A stretch of DNA of 64,000 nucleotides from Flavobacterium defluvii (GCF_900129555.1 NZ_FQWC01000002.1:62001-126000); one strand, 5' to 3'; shown: positions 24,326 to 33,795, counted from the first letter of the stretch. The notes: generated from the letters alone by a model not told the origin. Numbers and translations are program-made.

Positions 24326-25276
24326 CTAACTCAATAAAGTTATAATTTGTGATGCTAATTCAGTACCAATTCTGTCTTGTGCTTCTCCAGTTGCAGCCCC
24401 AATGTGTGGCGTCAGCGAAATTTTAGAATGCATAAGAATTGCCATTTCTGGTTTTGGTTCGCTTTCGAAAACGTCTAAACCTGCAAACGCAACTTTTCCT
24501 GAATCTAAAGCTTTTACTAAAGCAACTTCATCAATAACGCCTCCACGAGCACAGTTTACGATTCCAACACCATCTTTCATAATTGCAAGTTCTTTTTCGC
24601 CAATTATATAACCATCCTGAGCCGGAACGTGTAATGTAATGAAATCAGCTTCTTTAAATAAAGATTCTAAAGATTGAGAAACGATTGTAGTTGTTATAGA
24701 CTGTCCGTCAAAAAATTCAACTTTTACATCAACCTGAGGAATAAAACTATCAGCAGCAATAACTTTCATACCAAGACCAAGCGCCATTTTTGCAGTAGCT
24801 TGTCCGATACGGCCAATACCAACAATTCCAAGAGTTTTTCCTCTTAATTCAGTTCCGTTTGCATAAGCTTTTTTCAAGCCTTCAAAGTTAGAATCTCCTT
24901 CAAGAGGCATATTTCTGTTTGAATCATGTAAAAAACGAACACCAGAGAATAAGTGTCCGAAAACTAATTCAGCAACAGATTCTGAAGAAGAAGCTGGAGT
25001 ATTGATTACATGAATTCCTTTACTTTTAGCATAATCAACATCAATGTTGTCCATACCAACACCACCACGTCCGATGATTTTAATACCCGGACAAGCGTCG
25101 ATAATATCTTTACGAACTTTAGTTGCACTACGCACTAAAATTACGTCTACATTATTTTCATTGATAAAGTTAGCTACTTGTTCCTGAGCTACTTTTGTAG
25201 TTATAACTTCAAATCCGCCTTTTTCTAAGGCTAGAATTCCACTTTTAGAAATTCCATCATTTGCTAATACTTTCAT
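24326..25276 (-). CDS. serA: D-3-phosphoglycerate dehydrogenase (short form)
   Basis: First step of serine synthesis: oxidises 3-phosphoglycerate to 3-phosphohydroxypyruvate with NAD. The NAD-binding motif is GIVGIGRIGQ (150-159). Catalytic residues R244 (NCARGG), a Glu in DVFESEP (271-273) and H291 (TPHIG) form the usual D-2-hydroxyacid dehydrogenase set. At 316 residues it lacks the C-terminal ACT domain, so serine feedback through ACT is not expected. serC lies just upstream in the same direction with a 121-nt repeat-containing gap, and the pairing supports the function over other D-hydroxyacid dehydrogenases. Confidence 0.92.
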   Translation of the reverse strand: MKVLANDGISKSGILALEKGGFEVITTKVAQEQVANFINENNVDVILVRSATKVRKDIIDACPGIKIIGRGGVGMDNIDVDYAKSKGIHVINTPASSSESVAELVFGHLFSGVRFLHDSNRNMPLEGDSNFEGLKKAYANGTELRGKTLGIVGIGRIGQATAKMALGLGMKVIAADSFIPQVDVKVEFFDGQSITTTIVSQSLESLFKEADFITLHVPAQDGYIIGEKELAIMKDGVGIVNCARGGVIDEVALVKALDSGKVAFAGLDVFESEPKPEMAILMHSKISLTPHIGAATGEAQDRIGTELASQIITLLS

Positions 25277-25298
25277 TGTTGTGTTTATTGTTTATTTG

Positions 25299-25400
25299 GT
25301 TAATCGTTTAATTGTTTAATCGATAAACCAACTATTTGATTTTTCTTTTTTGATATTTTAAAGCAAGTATTTTTTGACGATTAAACGAAAAAAAAGATTA
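25299..25400. repeat. GTTTAATCG inverted word repeat, copy 1
   Basis: The left side reads GGTTAATCGTTTAATTG and TTTAATCG (25299-25322). The right side has the complements ACGATTAAACGA and AGATTAAAC (25376-25400), reaching the serC stop. The same words recur at 54415-54510. Confidence 0.6.
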
Positions 25401-26468
25401 AACTTTAGTTTCCAAAGTTTTCATTACATCAACTAAAACCTGAACACTTTCGATAGGCATAGCATTGTAAATAGAAGCTCTGTAACCACCAACAGAACGG
25501 TGTCCTGGTAATCCTGAAATCCCTGCCGCTTTCCATAAAGCATCAAAAGTTTCTGTGTGTTCTGGATTGTTTAATAAGAAAGTAACGTTCATTTTAGAAC
25601 GGTCTTCTATTTTTGCAGCACCTTTAAATAATGGGTTTCTGTCGATTTCAGCATAAAGTAAGTCTGCTTTTGCGTTGTTTAATTTTTCAACAGCAGCGAT
25701 TCCGCCTTTAGCTTTAATCCATTGTAAGGTTAATAATGAAACATATACAGCAAAAACAGATGGAGTATTGTACATACTTTCTGCTTTAATATGTTTGCTG
25801 TAATCTAACATACTTGGAATTGTTCTTCCATTTTTACCTAAAATTTCTTCTTTTACCACAACAAGAGTTGTTCCTGCCGGCCCCATGTTTTTTTGAGCTC
25901 CGGCATAAATTAAATCAAATTTAGAGAAATCTAATTCGCGAGAGAAAATATCAGAACTCATATCGCATACTACCGGAATGTTAGTCGATGGGAATTCCTG
26001 CATTTGAGTTCCAAAAATGGTATTGTTGCTTGTACAGTGAAAATAATCTGCATCAGCTGGTATTTCGTAACCTTTTGGAACATATGTATAATTGTCTTCT
26101 TTTGAAGAACCTACAATAACGGTTTCACCGAAAAGTTTAGCTTCTTTAATGGCTGCGGTTGCCCACGTTCCAGAATCTAAATAAGCTGCTTTTCCGTTTT
26201 CTTTCATTAAGTTATATGGTGCCATTAAGAAAGCTGTACTTGCACCACCTTGTAGAAATAAAGCCTGATATCCTTTTCCCTGAAGTCCTAATAATTCTAA
26301 AGCAAGGGAACGAGCTTCCTCCATAACTGCAACGAAATCTTTGCTTCGGTGCGAGATTTCAAGGATAGATAATCCTGAATCATTAAAATTTAAAACTGCT
26401 TTTGATGCTTTCTCAAAAACTTCCTGAGGTAAAATACTTGGTCCTGCGCTGTAGTTGTGTTTTTTCAT
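25398..26468 (-). CDS. serC: Phosphoserine aminotransferase
   Basis: Second step of serine synthesis: PLP-dependent transamination of 3-phosphohydroxypyruvate with glutamate; also used in vitamin B6 synthesis in some bacteria. 356 residues, normal length, start MKKHNYSAGPSILP. The PLP lysine is K193 in YAGAQKNMGPAG. GGASTAF (75-81) binds phosphate of PLP, CDMSSD (168-173) holds the ring-binding Asp, and HRSVGGYR near the C-terminus binds substrate. Followed by serA. Phosphoserine phosphatase, the third enzyme, is not in the window. Confidence 0.96.
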   Translation of the reverse strand: MKKHNYSAGPSILPQEVFEKASKAVLNFNDSGLSILEISHRSKDFVAVMEEARSLALELLGLQGKGYQALFLQGGASTAFLMAPYNLMKENGKAAYLDSGTWATAAIKEAKLFGETVIVGSSKEDNYTYVPKGYEIPADADYFHCTSNNTIFGTQMQEFPSTNIPVVCDMSSDIFSRELDFSKFDLIYAGAQKNMGPAGTTLVVVKEEILGKNGRTIPSMLDYSKHIKAESMYNTPSVFAVYVSLLTLQWIKAKGGIAAVEKLNNAKADLLYAEIDRNPLFKGAAKIEDRSKMNVTFLLNNPEHTETFDALWKAAGISGLPGHRSVGGYRASIYNAMPIESVQVLVDVMKTLETKV

Positions 26469-26561
26469 GGTTGTTGTTAATAGTCGAAAATTTTAAAGAT
26501 GCAAATTTCGGCAATAGGAGCTGAAAAAGCGATAAATAATTCGAAATAATTAAACATTTTT

Positions 26562-27626
26562 TTACTTTGTTGTTAACAAAAACGTTATAGTATCAACGTT
26601 ATCTGCATAATCCCATAATTGAGGATTTTGGGTTTGACCAAATGCAACACTATTTTCGATTAAATCATTGCTCACAATACATTGAATTTGATCTTCATCG
26701 ACTTTAAGGCGGGATTTTAAATCTTCGGGATTTTCGTAATATTCATAGAAAACGCTCGAAATAGGAGAGGCATAACTTGAATCTTCTTTTAAGGTTAAAA
26801 AACCGTTGTCTATTAATTTAAAATTGCTCATTAAGAATACAGCTTTGTTGTAATCATAATTGTTAGCATATTTTTCATATTTAATAACATCCTGATATTT
26901 AAAAATGCCCTGAAAAAAAGCATCAAATGAATATCCTTTTGGAACAAAAAGTTTAGAAACATTTCGGCATCCTAAACCAAAGTACCTAAAAATATCTTCG
27001 CCAAGAGATTCTAAATCTTCGTGCGTTTCTTTTCCGTTTAAAACTGCTACCGAATTTCTGTTTTTTCGAATTATCGAAGGCTTATCTTTAAAATAATATT
27101 CAAAATAACGGGCTGTATTATTGCTTCCGGTGGCGATTACGGCATCGAAATTTTCAAGTTTTCCTTCCGCGAAAGTGATTTTATCTTTAAAATTTTCATC
27201 AACAGCAATTATATATTTTGCTAAAAATGGTAGTAAATGCTGATCGTTTGATGACGTTTTTACCAAAGCTTTGTTTCCGGTAATTAAAACAGAAAGAAAA
27301 TCATGAAACCCAACAAGCGGAATGTTTCCGGCAAGAATTAAGGCAACGGTTTTTTCTTTTTGATTAGTGGTAAAATCATATTTAGAAATCCATTTGTCGA
27401 TATTTTCTTCGGTCAAAGCATCTGCCCAGGACTTTACTGAAAAGTAAACCTGCTCTGGTGTATACCATCCATTATGAGATTGTGATAAATGAATCAGTCT
27501 TTCAAAATCATCAAAAAAGATATCATTATATAATACGTCAGATTTCCTTTCAGAAGCATCTTCGGAAAACTGACTTAGAAATTTTCCTAATTCAACAAAA
27601 ACACTTTTTTTTGTTTCTAATCTCAT
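26562..27626 (-). CDS. Acyl-CoA reductase (LuxC-type aldehyde dehydrogenase relative)
   Basis: A 354-residue member of the LuxC/acyl-CoA reductase group, which reduces acyl-CoA to aldehyde with NADPH. 'VALILAGNIPLVGFHDFLSVLITGNKALVKTSSND' (94-128) is the nucleotide-binding region, and the nucleophile is C220 in FGLGCRNVSKLF. The protein is shorter than classical LuxC (about 480 aa), as usual for Bacteroidota copies. It lies 93 nt upstream of serC, pointing the same way. It shares a divergent promoter region with the ferredoxin gene, which suggests a redox link but does not prove one. Substrate unknown. Confidence 0.88.
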   Translation of the reverse strand: MRLETKKSVFVELGKFLSQFSEDASERKSDVLYNDIFFDDFERLIHLSQSHNGWYTPEQVYFSVKSWADALTEENIDKWISKYDFTTNQKEKTVALILAGNIPLVGFHDFLSVLITGNKALVKTSSNDQHLLPFLAKYIIAVDENFKDKITFAEGKLENFDAVIATGSNNTARYFEYYFKDKPSIIRKNRNSVAVLNGKETHEDLESLGEDIFRYFGLGCRNVSKLFVPKGYSFDAFFQGIFKYQDVIKYEKYANNYDYNKAVFLMSNFKLIDNGFLTLKEDSSYASPISSVFYEYYENPEDLKSRLKVDEDQIQCIVSNDLIENSVAFGQTQNPQLWDYADNVDTITFLLTTK

Positions 27627-27664
27627 AATGTTTGTTTATGAATTGTTTTGATTGTAATTTTGCA

Positions 27665-27695
27665 CAAAAATAAGCATAATTAAGTCGAAAGGCAA
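27665..27695 (-). promoter_or_regulatory. Bacteroidota-type promoter for the acyl-CoA reductase gene
   Basis: Minus-strand TATTTTTG at 27672-27665 and a TTG at 27695-27693 are spaced by 20 nt, a good match to TTG-N19-TAnnTTTG. The ATG is 39 nt downstream. Confidence 0.65.
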
Positions 27696-27775
27696 AAGTC
27701 TTAAAGTCAAAAGAGGAGAAATGTCTTTTATGTACTTTTTTTGACTTTATGACTTAGATTTCTAACTTTAAGACA
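27682..27775. repeat. GACTTTAAGAC-type inverted words in the divergent spacer
   Basis: AAGTC, AAAGTC and GTCTTAAAGTC words (27682-27710) are mirrored by GACTTTATGACTTAG and ACTTTAAGAC (27743-27774). They overlap both promoters of the divergent gene pair. Confidence 0.45.
27741..27770 (+). promoter_or_regulatory. Bacteroidota-type promoter for the ferredoxin gene
   Basis: TTG (27741-27743), exactly 19 nt, then TAACTTTA (27763-27770), one base from TAnnTTTG. The ATG at 27785 leaves a leader of under ten nucleotides. Confidence 0.6.
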
Positions 27776-27784
27776 AATAAAAAG

Positions 27785-28135
27785 ATGGCAATTATTATAA
27801 CTGACGAATGCATAAACTGTGGGGCCTGCGAACCAGAATGCCCAAATACAGCAATATATGAAGGTGCAGATGATTGGAGATATAAAGACGGAACAAGTCT
27901 TTCCGGAAAAATAATTTTACCTGACGGAACTGAGGTTGATGCTGATGATGCTCAAACTCCAATTTCTGACGAAATTTATTATATTGTTCCTGGAAAATGT
28001 ACAGAGTGTAAAGGTTTTCACGATGAACCTCAATGCGCTGCTGTGTGTCCTGTTGATTGTTGTGTGCCAGATGATAATCATGTAGAAGATGAAGAGACTT
28101 TGTTAAACAGACAAGCGTTTTTGCACGGAGAATAA
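27785..28135 (+). CDS. Dicluster 4Fe-4S ferredoxin
   Basis: A 116-residue electron carrier with two [4Fe-4S] sites. The first is [12 protein letters not shown] (C9, C12, C15, C19); the second is [21 protein letters not shown], with a longer C-x2-C-x8-C-x3-C spacing as in YfhL/Fdx-type ferredoxins. A 35-residue insert (about 27-65, '[22 protein letters not shown]') separates the sites. It is strongly acidic overall, as expected for ferredoxins. It is divergent from the acyl-CoA reductase gene; the partner enzyme is unknown. Confidence 0.93.
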   Translation: MAIIITDECINCGACEPECPNTAIYEGADDWRYKDGTSLSGKIILPDGTEVDADDAQTPISDEIYYIVPGKCTECKGFHDEPQCAAVCPVDCCVPDDNHVEDEETLLNRQAFLHGE

Positions 28136-28166
28136 TTCCTCTAAAAAGCATATTTATATTAAAAAA

Positions 28167-28193
28167 CCTGAGCAAAAGCTCAGGATTTTTTTT
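28167..28193 (+). terminator. Terminator of the ferredoxin gene
   Basis: CCTGAGC (28167-28173), AAAA loop, GCTCAGG (28178-28184), then ATTTTTTTT: a classical rho-independent terminator. A weaker CCTGATGTCAGG palindrome follows at 28196-28207. Confidence 0.9.
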
Positions 28194-28306
28194 ACCCTGA
28201 TGTCAGGTATTTTGTTAAGCTAGTTTGTTGATAATTAATATTTTATTTTTCAGGTATTGCTTAATTGTTAGAAAAATAATACTTTAGTTGAAAATTTAAT
28301 AAGCTT

Positions 28307-29464
28307 ATGAGGAAATTCATACTTTTATTATTTGTTTTATTTAGTTTAACTGTTTTTTCGCAGGAAGAACAATATTCTATTGTAGTAAAAGATATAGAAA
28401 CACAGCTACCTATTGAAAATGCCACAGTTGTTATTCTAAAAACAAAACAAATATTATCCAGTAATAAAGAAGGTAAAGTAACTTTTATGCTTAGCGGCGG
28501 TTCTAATGTACAGGTTTCAGAAACCAATTATGAAACTCTAACGGTACGCTGGACATCTTTAAACGGAGATCAAAAATTTGTTGTTTATCTAAAAAGTAAT
28601 AACACCAAACTAGATGAAATCGTTCTTAGTAAACAGTCTCCACAAAAAGTACTTCAAAAACTTGTCGATAATTCATCAAAAAAACTAGCAGCATCTTATA
28701 GATTAAAGGTTTATGTAAGAGAATTTTTTATAATGGATAATAAATATTCTTATTATAACGACGGCTTAGTTAATTTTCAGTTTTCGGGCAGTCCTTCAAC
28801 CACACTTTTGGTTGAACAAAACAGATCGTATGGTCTTCTGGAATCTGACGTGAGCGCTGATTTAAGAGGTTATGATTTGAATAATATCATGAAGAATTAT
28901 TCTGATTTTAAATATTTTGATCCGCTTTTAGACCCAAAAGCAAAAAAAGAATATGATTTCGTTATTAGAGGCCACGCTAAAAATAAGGATTATTATGTAA
29001 TGTATATTACGCCTTTTGATAAAGCAAAAGAAGCGGTTGATAATTTTGAAATTGTTTACGATCCTGAAAAGAAACTAATCGTAGAATTTAAAATTGACAT
29101 TACACCACAAAACCTTGACAAGCTTGAAGAAAAAACGGAAGTTAATTCTAAAAACCTTACTAAATCGTATATTGACGTAAGTTACAGAGTTGATGGTGAG
29201 GATTATTATTTGCTGGGTTCAAATGAAGAAATTGCTTATAATCTTATTTTAAAAGATGTAACCAAAAAGATTCAGGTTCGAAATAGTTTTACGACAACCC
29301 ATTTCAATAGACAAAATTTTACTTATAAAGAGAGTGATGTTTTTAAAGAGAAATCGCTTTTTAATAAAAGAAATAAAATCCTGACTAACTACTGGGATAT
29401 TTCCGGTTTTGTTGCTACAGATGAAGAAAAAGCTATTATTGCATCTTTGGATTATAAATTATAA
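28307..29464 (+). CDS. Secreted protein with CarboxypepD_reg-like domain
   Basis: A signal peptide (MRKFILLLFVLFSLTVFSQ) precedes a carboxypeptidase-regulatory-like beta-sandwich (about residues 22-100, 'IVVKDIETQLPIENATVVIL … KEGKVTFML'), the same module found at the N-terminus of TonB receptors. The remaining 280 residues are alpha/beta with no motif I recognise ('VLQKLVDNSSKKLAASYRLKVYVREFFIMDNKYSYYNDGLVNF'). This layout is common in Bacteroidota envelope proteins of unknown role. The gene stands alone between two terminators. Confidence 0.82.
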   Translation: MRKFILLLFVLFSLTVFSQEEQYSIVVKDIETQLPIENATVVILKTKQILSSNKEGKVTFMLSGGSNVQVSETNYETLTVRWTSLNGDQKFVVYLKSNNTKLDEIVLSKQSPQKVLQKLVDNSSKKLAASYRLKVYVREFFIMDNKYSYYNDGLVNFQFSGSPSTTLLVEQNRSYGLLESDVSADLRGYDLNNIMKNYSDFKYFDPLLDPKAKKEYDFVIRGHAKNKDYYVMYITPFDKAKEAVDNFEIVYDPEKKLIVEFKIDITPQNLDKLEEKTEVNSKNLTKSYIDVSYRVDGEDYYLLGSNEEIAYNLILKDVTKKIQVRNSFTTTHFNRQNFTYKESDVFKEKSLFNKRNKILTNYWDISGFVATDEEKAIIASLDYKL

Positions 29465-29483
29465 AGTTGTTAAATACAGATAT

Positions 29484-29520
29484 AAAGAAAATCCTGAACG
29501 AATAGTTCAGGATTTTCTTT
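29484..29520. terminator. Bidirectional terminator
   Basis: AAAGAAAATCCTGAAC (29484-29499) pairs with GTTCAGGATTTTCTTT (29505-29520), a 16-bp perfect stem between the convergent genes. Confidence 0.85.
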
Positions 29521-29556
29521 ATATAAAATGTTTTCAGGCTTAGCGAAGTTGGCCTT

Positions 29557-32190
29557 TTAGAAATTAAATCCAAGTCTTGCATAGTAATACGCTCCGCTGA
29601 AACCCATTTGTACAGCATCCCAATATCCACCAGCTTCTGTATTTCCTTGTTCGTCCTGTTTCGTTGGATAAACATTGAATAAGTTATTACTTCCAATACT
29701 TAATTTTAAACTTTTAGTAAATTGATAACCTAAAGTTAAATCAGTAACCAATCTTGGGTTATAAACATCATCTTCATCTGCATAATCAACTAAAACTACT
29801 TTACTGAAACGTGTAAATGCTAAACCGGCATCGAATTTCTTTAAAGAATAATTTAAGTTTAAGCCAAATTTATTATCCGGAGCAGAAGCCAATAAAAAGG
29901 CTTTTTCACGTTTTCCGAAGAAAGTAGCTTCATCCAGATTTCCGTTTTTAACCTTATCAATTTTCATATCGTTGATATTCCCAACCAATGTTGCCCCGAA
30001 ATTTCCAAAGTTATACGCTTTTTTCCATGATAGAACTAAATCAAGACCGTGAGTGCTTGTATCAACTCCGTTAGCAAAAAACTGTGCTTCAGAAACACCA
30101 AGATTTAATGAACTTGCATCAAAATATCCGGTAAGAACGATACGATCTTTTACCTTAATATAATAACCGTCAACTGTTGCCGTGAAGTCTCCAAAAGAAG
30201 CTGTAAAACCTAATGAGCCATTAACTGCTTTTTCTTCATTTAATTTACCAATTCCAAAAGCTCTTGTAATTTCACTATTATTTGGTGCCAGTAAAACTTC
30301 AGTAGCGCCGCTTGCATTAAAGTTAGTGAAACGCAAATTATAGTAAATCTGAGCCAAAGACGGAGCACGGAAACCTGTACTTAGCGAACCTCTTAAGTTA
30401 AAATGATTACCTAATTTTAATCTTGATGCTAATTTTCCGTTTACTGTACTTCCAAAATCACTGTAATTTTCAAAACGAACCGCTGCGTTTACCATAAAAG
30501 CATTGGTTACATCTAATTCACCATCAGCATATAGAGAGAAGTTTGTACGGCTTTCGTTAACTTCATTTGCAGGACTGTAACCTGGAAAACCTTGAGAACT
30601 TCCCGGTCTTGGATTTCCAGAAACAGGATCAATTGGAGCACTTTGAGTTGTTGGATCTGTTATTGGCTTACCATTTGTGTCATAAGTAGTGTAAGAACCT
30701 TCTTCTCCGGCAAAAATTTCAAATTTTTCAACTCTAAATTCCGATCCAAAAGCGATATTGAAACCGTTAAGAATACTGTCGTAACTCTTAGAAATATCAA
30801 AATTGGTTGTATTTTGAAGTAAACTATGTCCACCCGCATCAAATTCATGTGGAGATTTTTCTTCCAGAGAAGCATTTATAGTTCCTTTAATATCGTATTG
30901 GAATTTATTTTTTCCGAAAGTATTACTTAAATCAAATTTCCATCCTCCAGAAGATTCGGTTTTAATACCTGCAGCAACTGAATTATCGTTAATTTTTGAT
31001 GTAATTCTAGGAGTATATCCACCCGGATAAACTGATTCTACAACTCTTTCACCGTCATTTCTGGTAAAAGCGTAAGCATCTGTATCTCTAAAATTACTTC
31101 CTCCAAAAGCATAAAATTCAGTTTTGTCAGCAATTGGAATAGAGAAATTAGCAAATAAGTTAACGCCATGCATACTTGCATCTCCAAAACCTTTTCTAAA
31201 ATCATAAGCAGGTCTCAGTGTTTTATTTTTATTTAAAAACTCACCTGTAAAGTTTGCATAACCGCCTTTTGTGCCTAAGGCTACACCGTAATTGGCAGCA
31301 ACTCTTACAGAACCTCCGTCAAAATCCTGATCTTTTCCGTATGAATTTCCGTTTCCATCCTGATCTAATCTGTATCCTTTTGTATTTGGAGTTCCCGGAA
31401 GGAAATCGCCTTTTGCATGCGTATTGAATGCGCCATAAGTAACAGATCCCGTAAGTTCGTTTACATTGTCATTTGTAATAATATTAATTACACCTGCAAT
31501 TGCATCAGAACCGTATTGAGCCGATGCACCGTCACGTAAAATTTCTATTCTTTTAATAGAAGCTGCCGGAATTGCATTTAAGTCAGTTCCTGTATTTCCG
31601 CGTCCGCGAGTTCCAAACAAGTTAATTAATGAAGATTGATGTCTTCTTTTTCCGTTTATTAAAACTAAAGTCTGGTCAGGCCCCATACCTCTTAACGAAG
31701 CCGGATCTACGTGGTCGGCACCATCAGAACCTGATTGTTTATTAGCATTAAAAGATGGAGCTACGTATTGTAATAATTGATTAATTTCAATTTTACCACT
31801 TTGTGTTGTAACATCTTTTACACTAATAACATCAATAGGAACGGCAGAATTTACAACAGTTCTTTTAGTACTTCTTGATCCTGTAACGACTACATCACTT
31901 AAAACCTGACCACCGCTTTCATCTAAATAAACATCTACCTTATCACTCGAAGCTGATTTTTCAACTGTTGCAAACCCTACGTAACTAAATACTAAGGTAG
32001 CGCCATCTTTAACTTTTATTTTATAACCGCCTTCAAAATCGGTAGAAACGCCGTTAGAAGTTCCTTTTTCTACAACATTTACGCCCGGAAGCGGTGTACC
32101 TGTTTTGTCCTTCACGATACCCGAGACTTCTTTTTGGGCAAAAAGAAATGCTGAATTCAGCAGGAATAAAAATAATGCAATCTTTTTCAT
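29557..32190 (-). CDS. TonB-dependent outer-membrane receptor
   Basis: The ATG at 32190 gives a good signal peptide (MKKIALFLFLLNSAFLFAQ); an upstream ATG at 32328 adds a hydrophobic, unlikely 46-residue extension. A CarboxypepD_reg domain (about 22-95, 'VSGIVKDKTGTPLPGVNV') is followed by a plug domain (about 110-230, with RGMGPDQTLVLINGKRR and NIITND) and a beta-barrel to the C-terminal 'YYARLGFNF'. 877 residues, normal for the family. It is not paired with a SusD, so it more likely imports a siderophore, metal complex, vitamin or peptide than a glycan. The ligand is unknown. It stands alone. Confidence 0.93.
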   Translation of the reverse strand: MKKIALFLFLLNSAFLFAQKEVSGIVKDKTGTPLPGVNVVEKGTSNGVSTDFEGGYKIKVKDGATLVFSYVGFATVEKSASSDKVDVYLDESGGQVLSDVVVTGSRSTKRTVVNSAVPIDVISVKDVTTQSGKIEINQLLQYVAPSFNANKQSGSDGADHVDPASLRGMGPDQTLVLINGKRRHQSSLINLFGTRGRGNTGTDLNAIPAASIKRIEILRDGASAQYGSDAIAGVINIITNDNVNELTGSVTYGAFNTHAKGDFLPGTPNTKGYRLDQDGNGNSYGKDQDFDGGSVRVAANYGVALGTKGGYANFTGEFLNKNKTLRPAYDFRKGFGDASMHGVNLFANFSIPIADKTEFYAFGGSNFRDTDAYAFTRNDGERVVESVYPGGYTPRITSKINDNSVAAGIKTESSGGWKFDLSNTFGKNKFQYDIKGTINASLEEKSPHEFDAGGHSLLQNTTNFDISKSYDSILNGFNIAFGSEFRVEKFEIFAGEEGSYTTYDTNGKPITDPTTQSAPIDPVSGNPRPGSSQGFPGYSPANEVNESRTNFSLYADGELDVTNAFMVNAAVRFENYSDFGSTVNGKLASRLKLGNHFNLRGSLSTGFRAPSLAQIYYNLRFTNFNASGATEVLLAPNNSEITRAFGIGKLNEEKAVNGSLGFTASFGDFTATVDGYYIKVKDRIVLTGYFDASSLNLGVSEAQFFANGVDTSTHGLDLVLSWKKAYNFGNFGATLVGNINDMKIDKVKNGNLDEATFFGKREKAFLLASAPDNKFGLNLNYSLKKFDAGLAFTRFSKVVLVDYADEDDVYNPRLVTDLTLGYQFTKSLKLSIGSNNLFNVYPTKQDEQGNTEAGGYWDAVQMGFSGAYYYARLGFNF

Positions 32191-32342
32191 GGTTGTTGGT
32201 TTTTTGGTTTCTTTTTTATTGATTATTGTTATAAAAGTAATATTTTTTAACAAAAACTTAATAAAAAGTTTAAAAATTTTTAAGAATAACCCTAAAATTA
32301 TATTAATGCACATTTTTACTTCGCTCACGAGGTATTAAATCT

Positions 32343-32350
32343 TATATTTG
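32343..32350 (+). promoter_or_regulatory. -7 element (TATATTTG) upstream of ychF
   Basis: TATATTTG lies 136 nt before the ychF start, a perfect TAnnTTTG. The TTG position has TTC at 19 nt spacing. The long leader has no obvious fold. Confidence 0.45.
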
Positions 32351-32486
32351 CAAAATTTTAAAGTCAAAAATATCATTTTGGCAGAAATGAAAAAATTGGG
32401 TAAATAGTAAATCATTTACTAAAAATAGTAAATATAATGATGCTAAGAGTTTGAGCATCAGATAAAATATAAACAGAAACAAACAA

Positions 32487-33581
32487 ATGAAAGCAGGAAT
32501 TGTAGGATTACCAAATGTTGGAAAATCAACATTATTTAATTGTTTATCTAATGCAAAAGCGCAAAGTGCAAACTTTCCGTTCTGTACAATCGAACCAAAT
32601 ATTGGTGTTGTAAACGTTCCGGATCCGAGAATTAACAAATTAGAAGAATTAGTAAAACCAGAGCGTGTACAAATGGCGACTGTTGATATTGTTGATATCG
32701 CTGGTTTAGTAAAAGGAGCAAGTAAAGGAGAAGGTCTTGGAAATCAGTTTTTAGGAAACATTAGAGAGTGTAATGCTATTATTCACGTTTTACGTTGTTT
32801 TGACAATGATAATATTGTACACGTTGACGGAAACGTAAATCCAATTCGTGACAAAGAAACAATTGATATCGAGTTGCAGTTAAAAGATTTAGAAACAATC
32901 GAAAAACGTTTAGAAAAAGTAAAACGTGCTGCAAAAACCGGAAATAAGGAAGCTCAGGCAGAAGAAGCTTTACTAAACAGAATTAGAGAAGCACTTTTGC
33001 AGGCAAAATCTGCAAGAACAATTGTTCCTCAAAATCAGGACGAAGAAGTTTTATTGGAGAGTTTTCAATTAATTACTGCAAAACCAGTTTTATATGTTTG
33101 TAATGTTGACGAAAGTTCTGCTGTAAACGGCAACAAATATGTAGATCAGGTTCGTGAATTAGTAAAAGATGAAGATGCTGAAGTTATTGTACTTTCAGTA
33201 GGAGCAGAGGCTGATATTACAGAGTTAGAAAGCTACGAAGAGCGTCAGGTTTTCCTTGAAGATATGGGATTAGAAGAGCCTGGAGCATCAGTTTTAATTC
33301 GTGCAGCTTACAAATTATTAAAACAGCAAACTTATTTTACAGCTGGTGTAAAAGAAGTTCGTGCCTGGACAATTAATATTGGAGCAACTGCACCACAGGC
33401 TGCAGGAGTTATCCATACTGATTTTGAAAAAGGATTTATCCGTGCAGAGGTAATTTCATATGATGATTATGTTCACTACGGTTCTGAGGCAAAAGCAAAA
33501 GAAGCTGGAAAATTCAGAGTGGAAGGAAAAGAATACGTTGTAAAAGATGGTGATGTAATGCACTTCCGTTTCAACGTTTAA
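32487..33581 (+). CDS. ychF: Redox-regulated P-loop ATPase YchF
   Basis: A universally conserved Obg-family ATPase (Ola1/YchF), 364 residues. The P-loop is GLPNVGKST (7-15). G4 reads NVDE where most GTPases have NKxD, the known change that makes YchF prefer ATP. A coiled-coil insert (about 125-190) is followed by the C-terminal TGS domain with 'RAWTINIGATAPQAAGVIHTDFEKGF'. It associates with ribosomes and is linked to oxidative-stress regulation. Unaltered in every motif I can see. Expressed alone with its own terminator. Confidence 0.97.
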   Translation: MKAGIVGLPNVGKSTLFNCLSNAKAQSANFPFCTIEPNIGVVNVPDPRINKLEELVKPERVQMATVDIVDIAGLVKGASKGEGLGNQFLGNIRECNAIIHVLRCFDNDNIVHVDGNVNPIRDKETIDIELQLKDLETIEKRLEKVKRAAKTGNKEAQAEEALLNRIREALLQAKSARTIVPQNQDEEVLLESFQLITAKPVLYVCNVDESSAVNGNKYVDQVRELVKDEDAEVIVLSVGAEADITELESYEERQVFLEDMGLEEPGASVLIRAAYKLLKQQTYFTAGVKEVRAWTINIGATAPQAAGVIHTDFEKGFIRAEVISYDDYVHYGSEAKAKEAGKFRVEGKEYVVKDGDVMHFRFNV

Positions 33582-33622
33582 TTTTTTTTAGAGGAAAGAA
33601 GAAAGAAACAAGAGAATAGACT

Positions 33623-33653
33623 AAAACTGCTGGAGGAATTCAGCAGTTTTTTT
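33623..33653 (+). terminator. Terminator of ychF
   Basis: AAAACTGCTG (33623-33632) pairs with CAGCAGTTTT (33641-33650), followed by TTT. Confidence 0.8.
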
Positions 33654-33677
33654 ATGTTTATTATTTAAGTCTCTATT

Positions 33678-33762
33678 GTCAGGCTGAGCGAAGTCGAAGT
33701 CCGCGTAAGCTCCATAAAGTATTGTCAATCTTTGCGTGGGCTTCGACTTTGCTCAGCCTGAT
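33678..33762. repeat. REP-like palindrome (CTGAGCGAAGTCGAAG), copy 2
   Basis: GTCAGGCTGAGCGAAGTCGA (33678-33697, then AGT) is mirrored by CTTCGACTTTGCTCAGCCTG (33741-33760). The family is the same as at 20464 with a different centre, so the arms rather than the loop are conserved. Confidence 0.8.
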
Positions 33763-33795
33763 AATCTTTTTCAAAAAAAAATCCGTTTAAATCCG

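Noticed and set aside
32191..32328. Longer start of the TonB receptor
   Set aside because: Adds a 46-residue hydrophobic extension before the real signal peptide.
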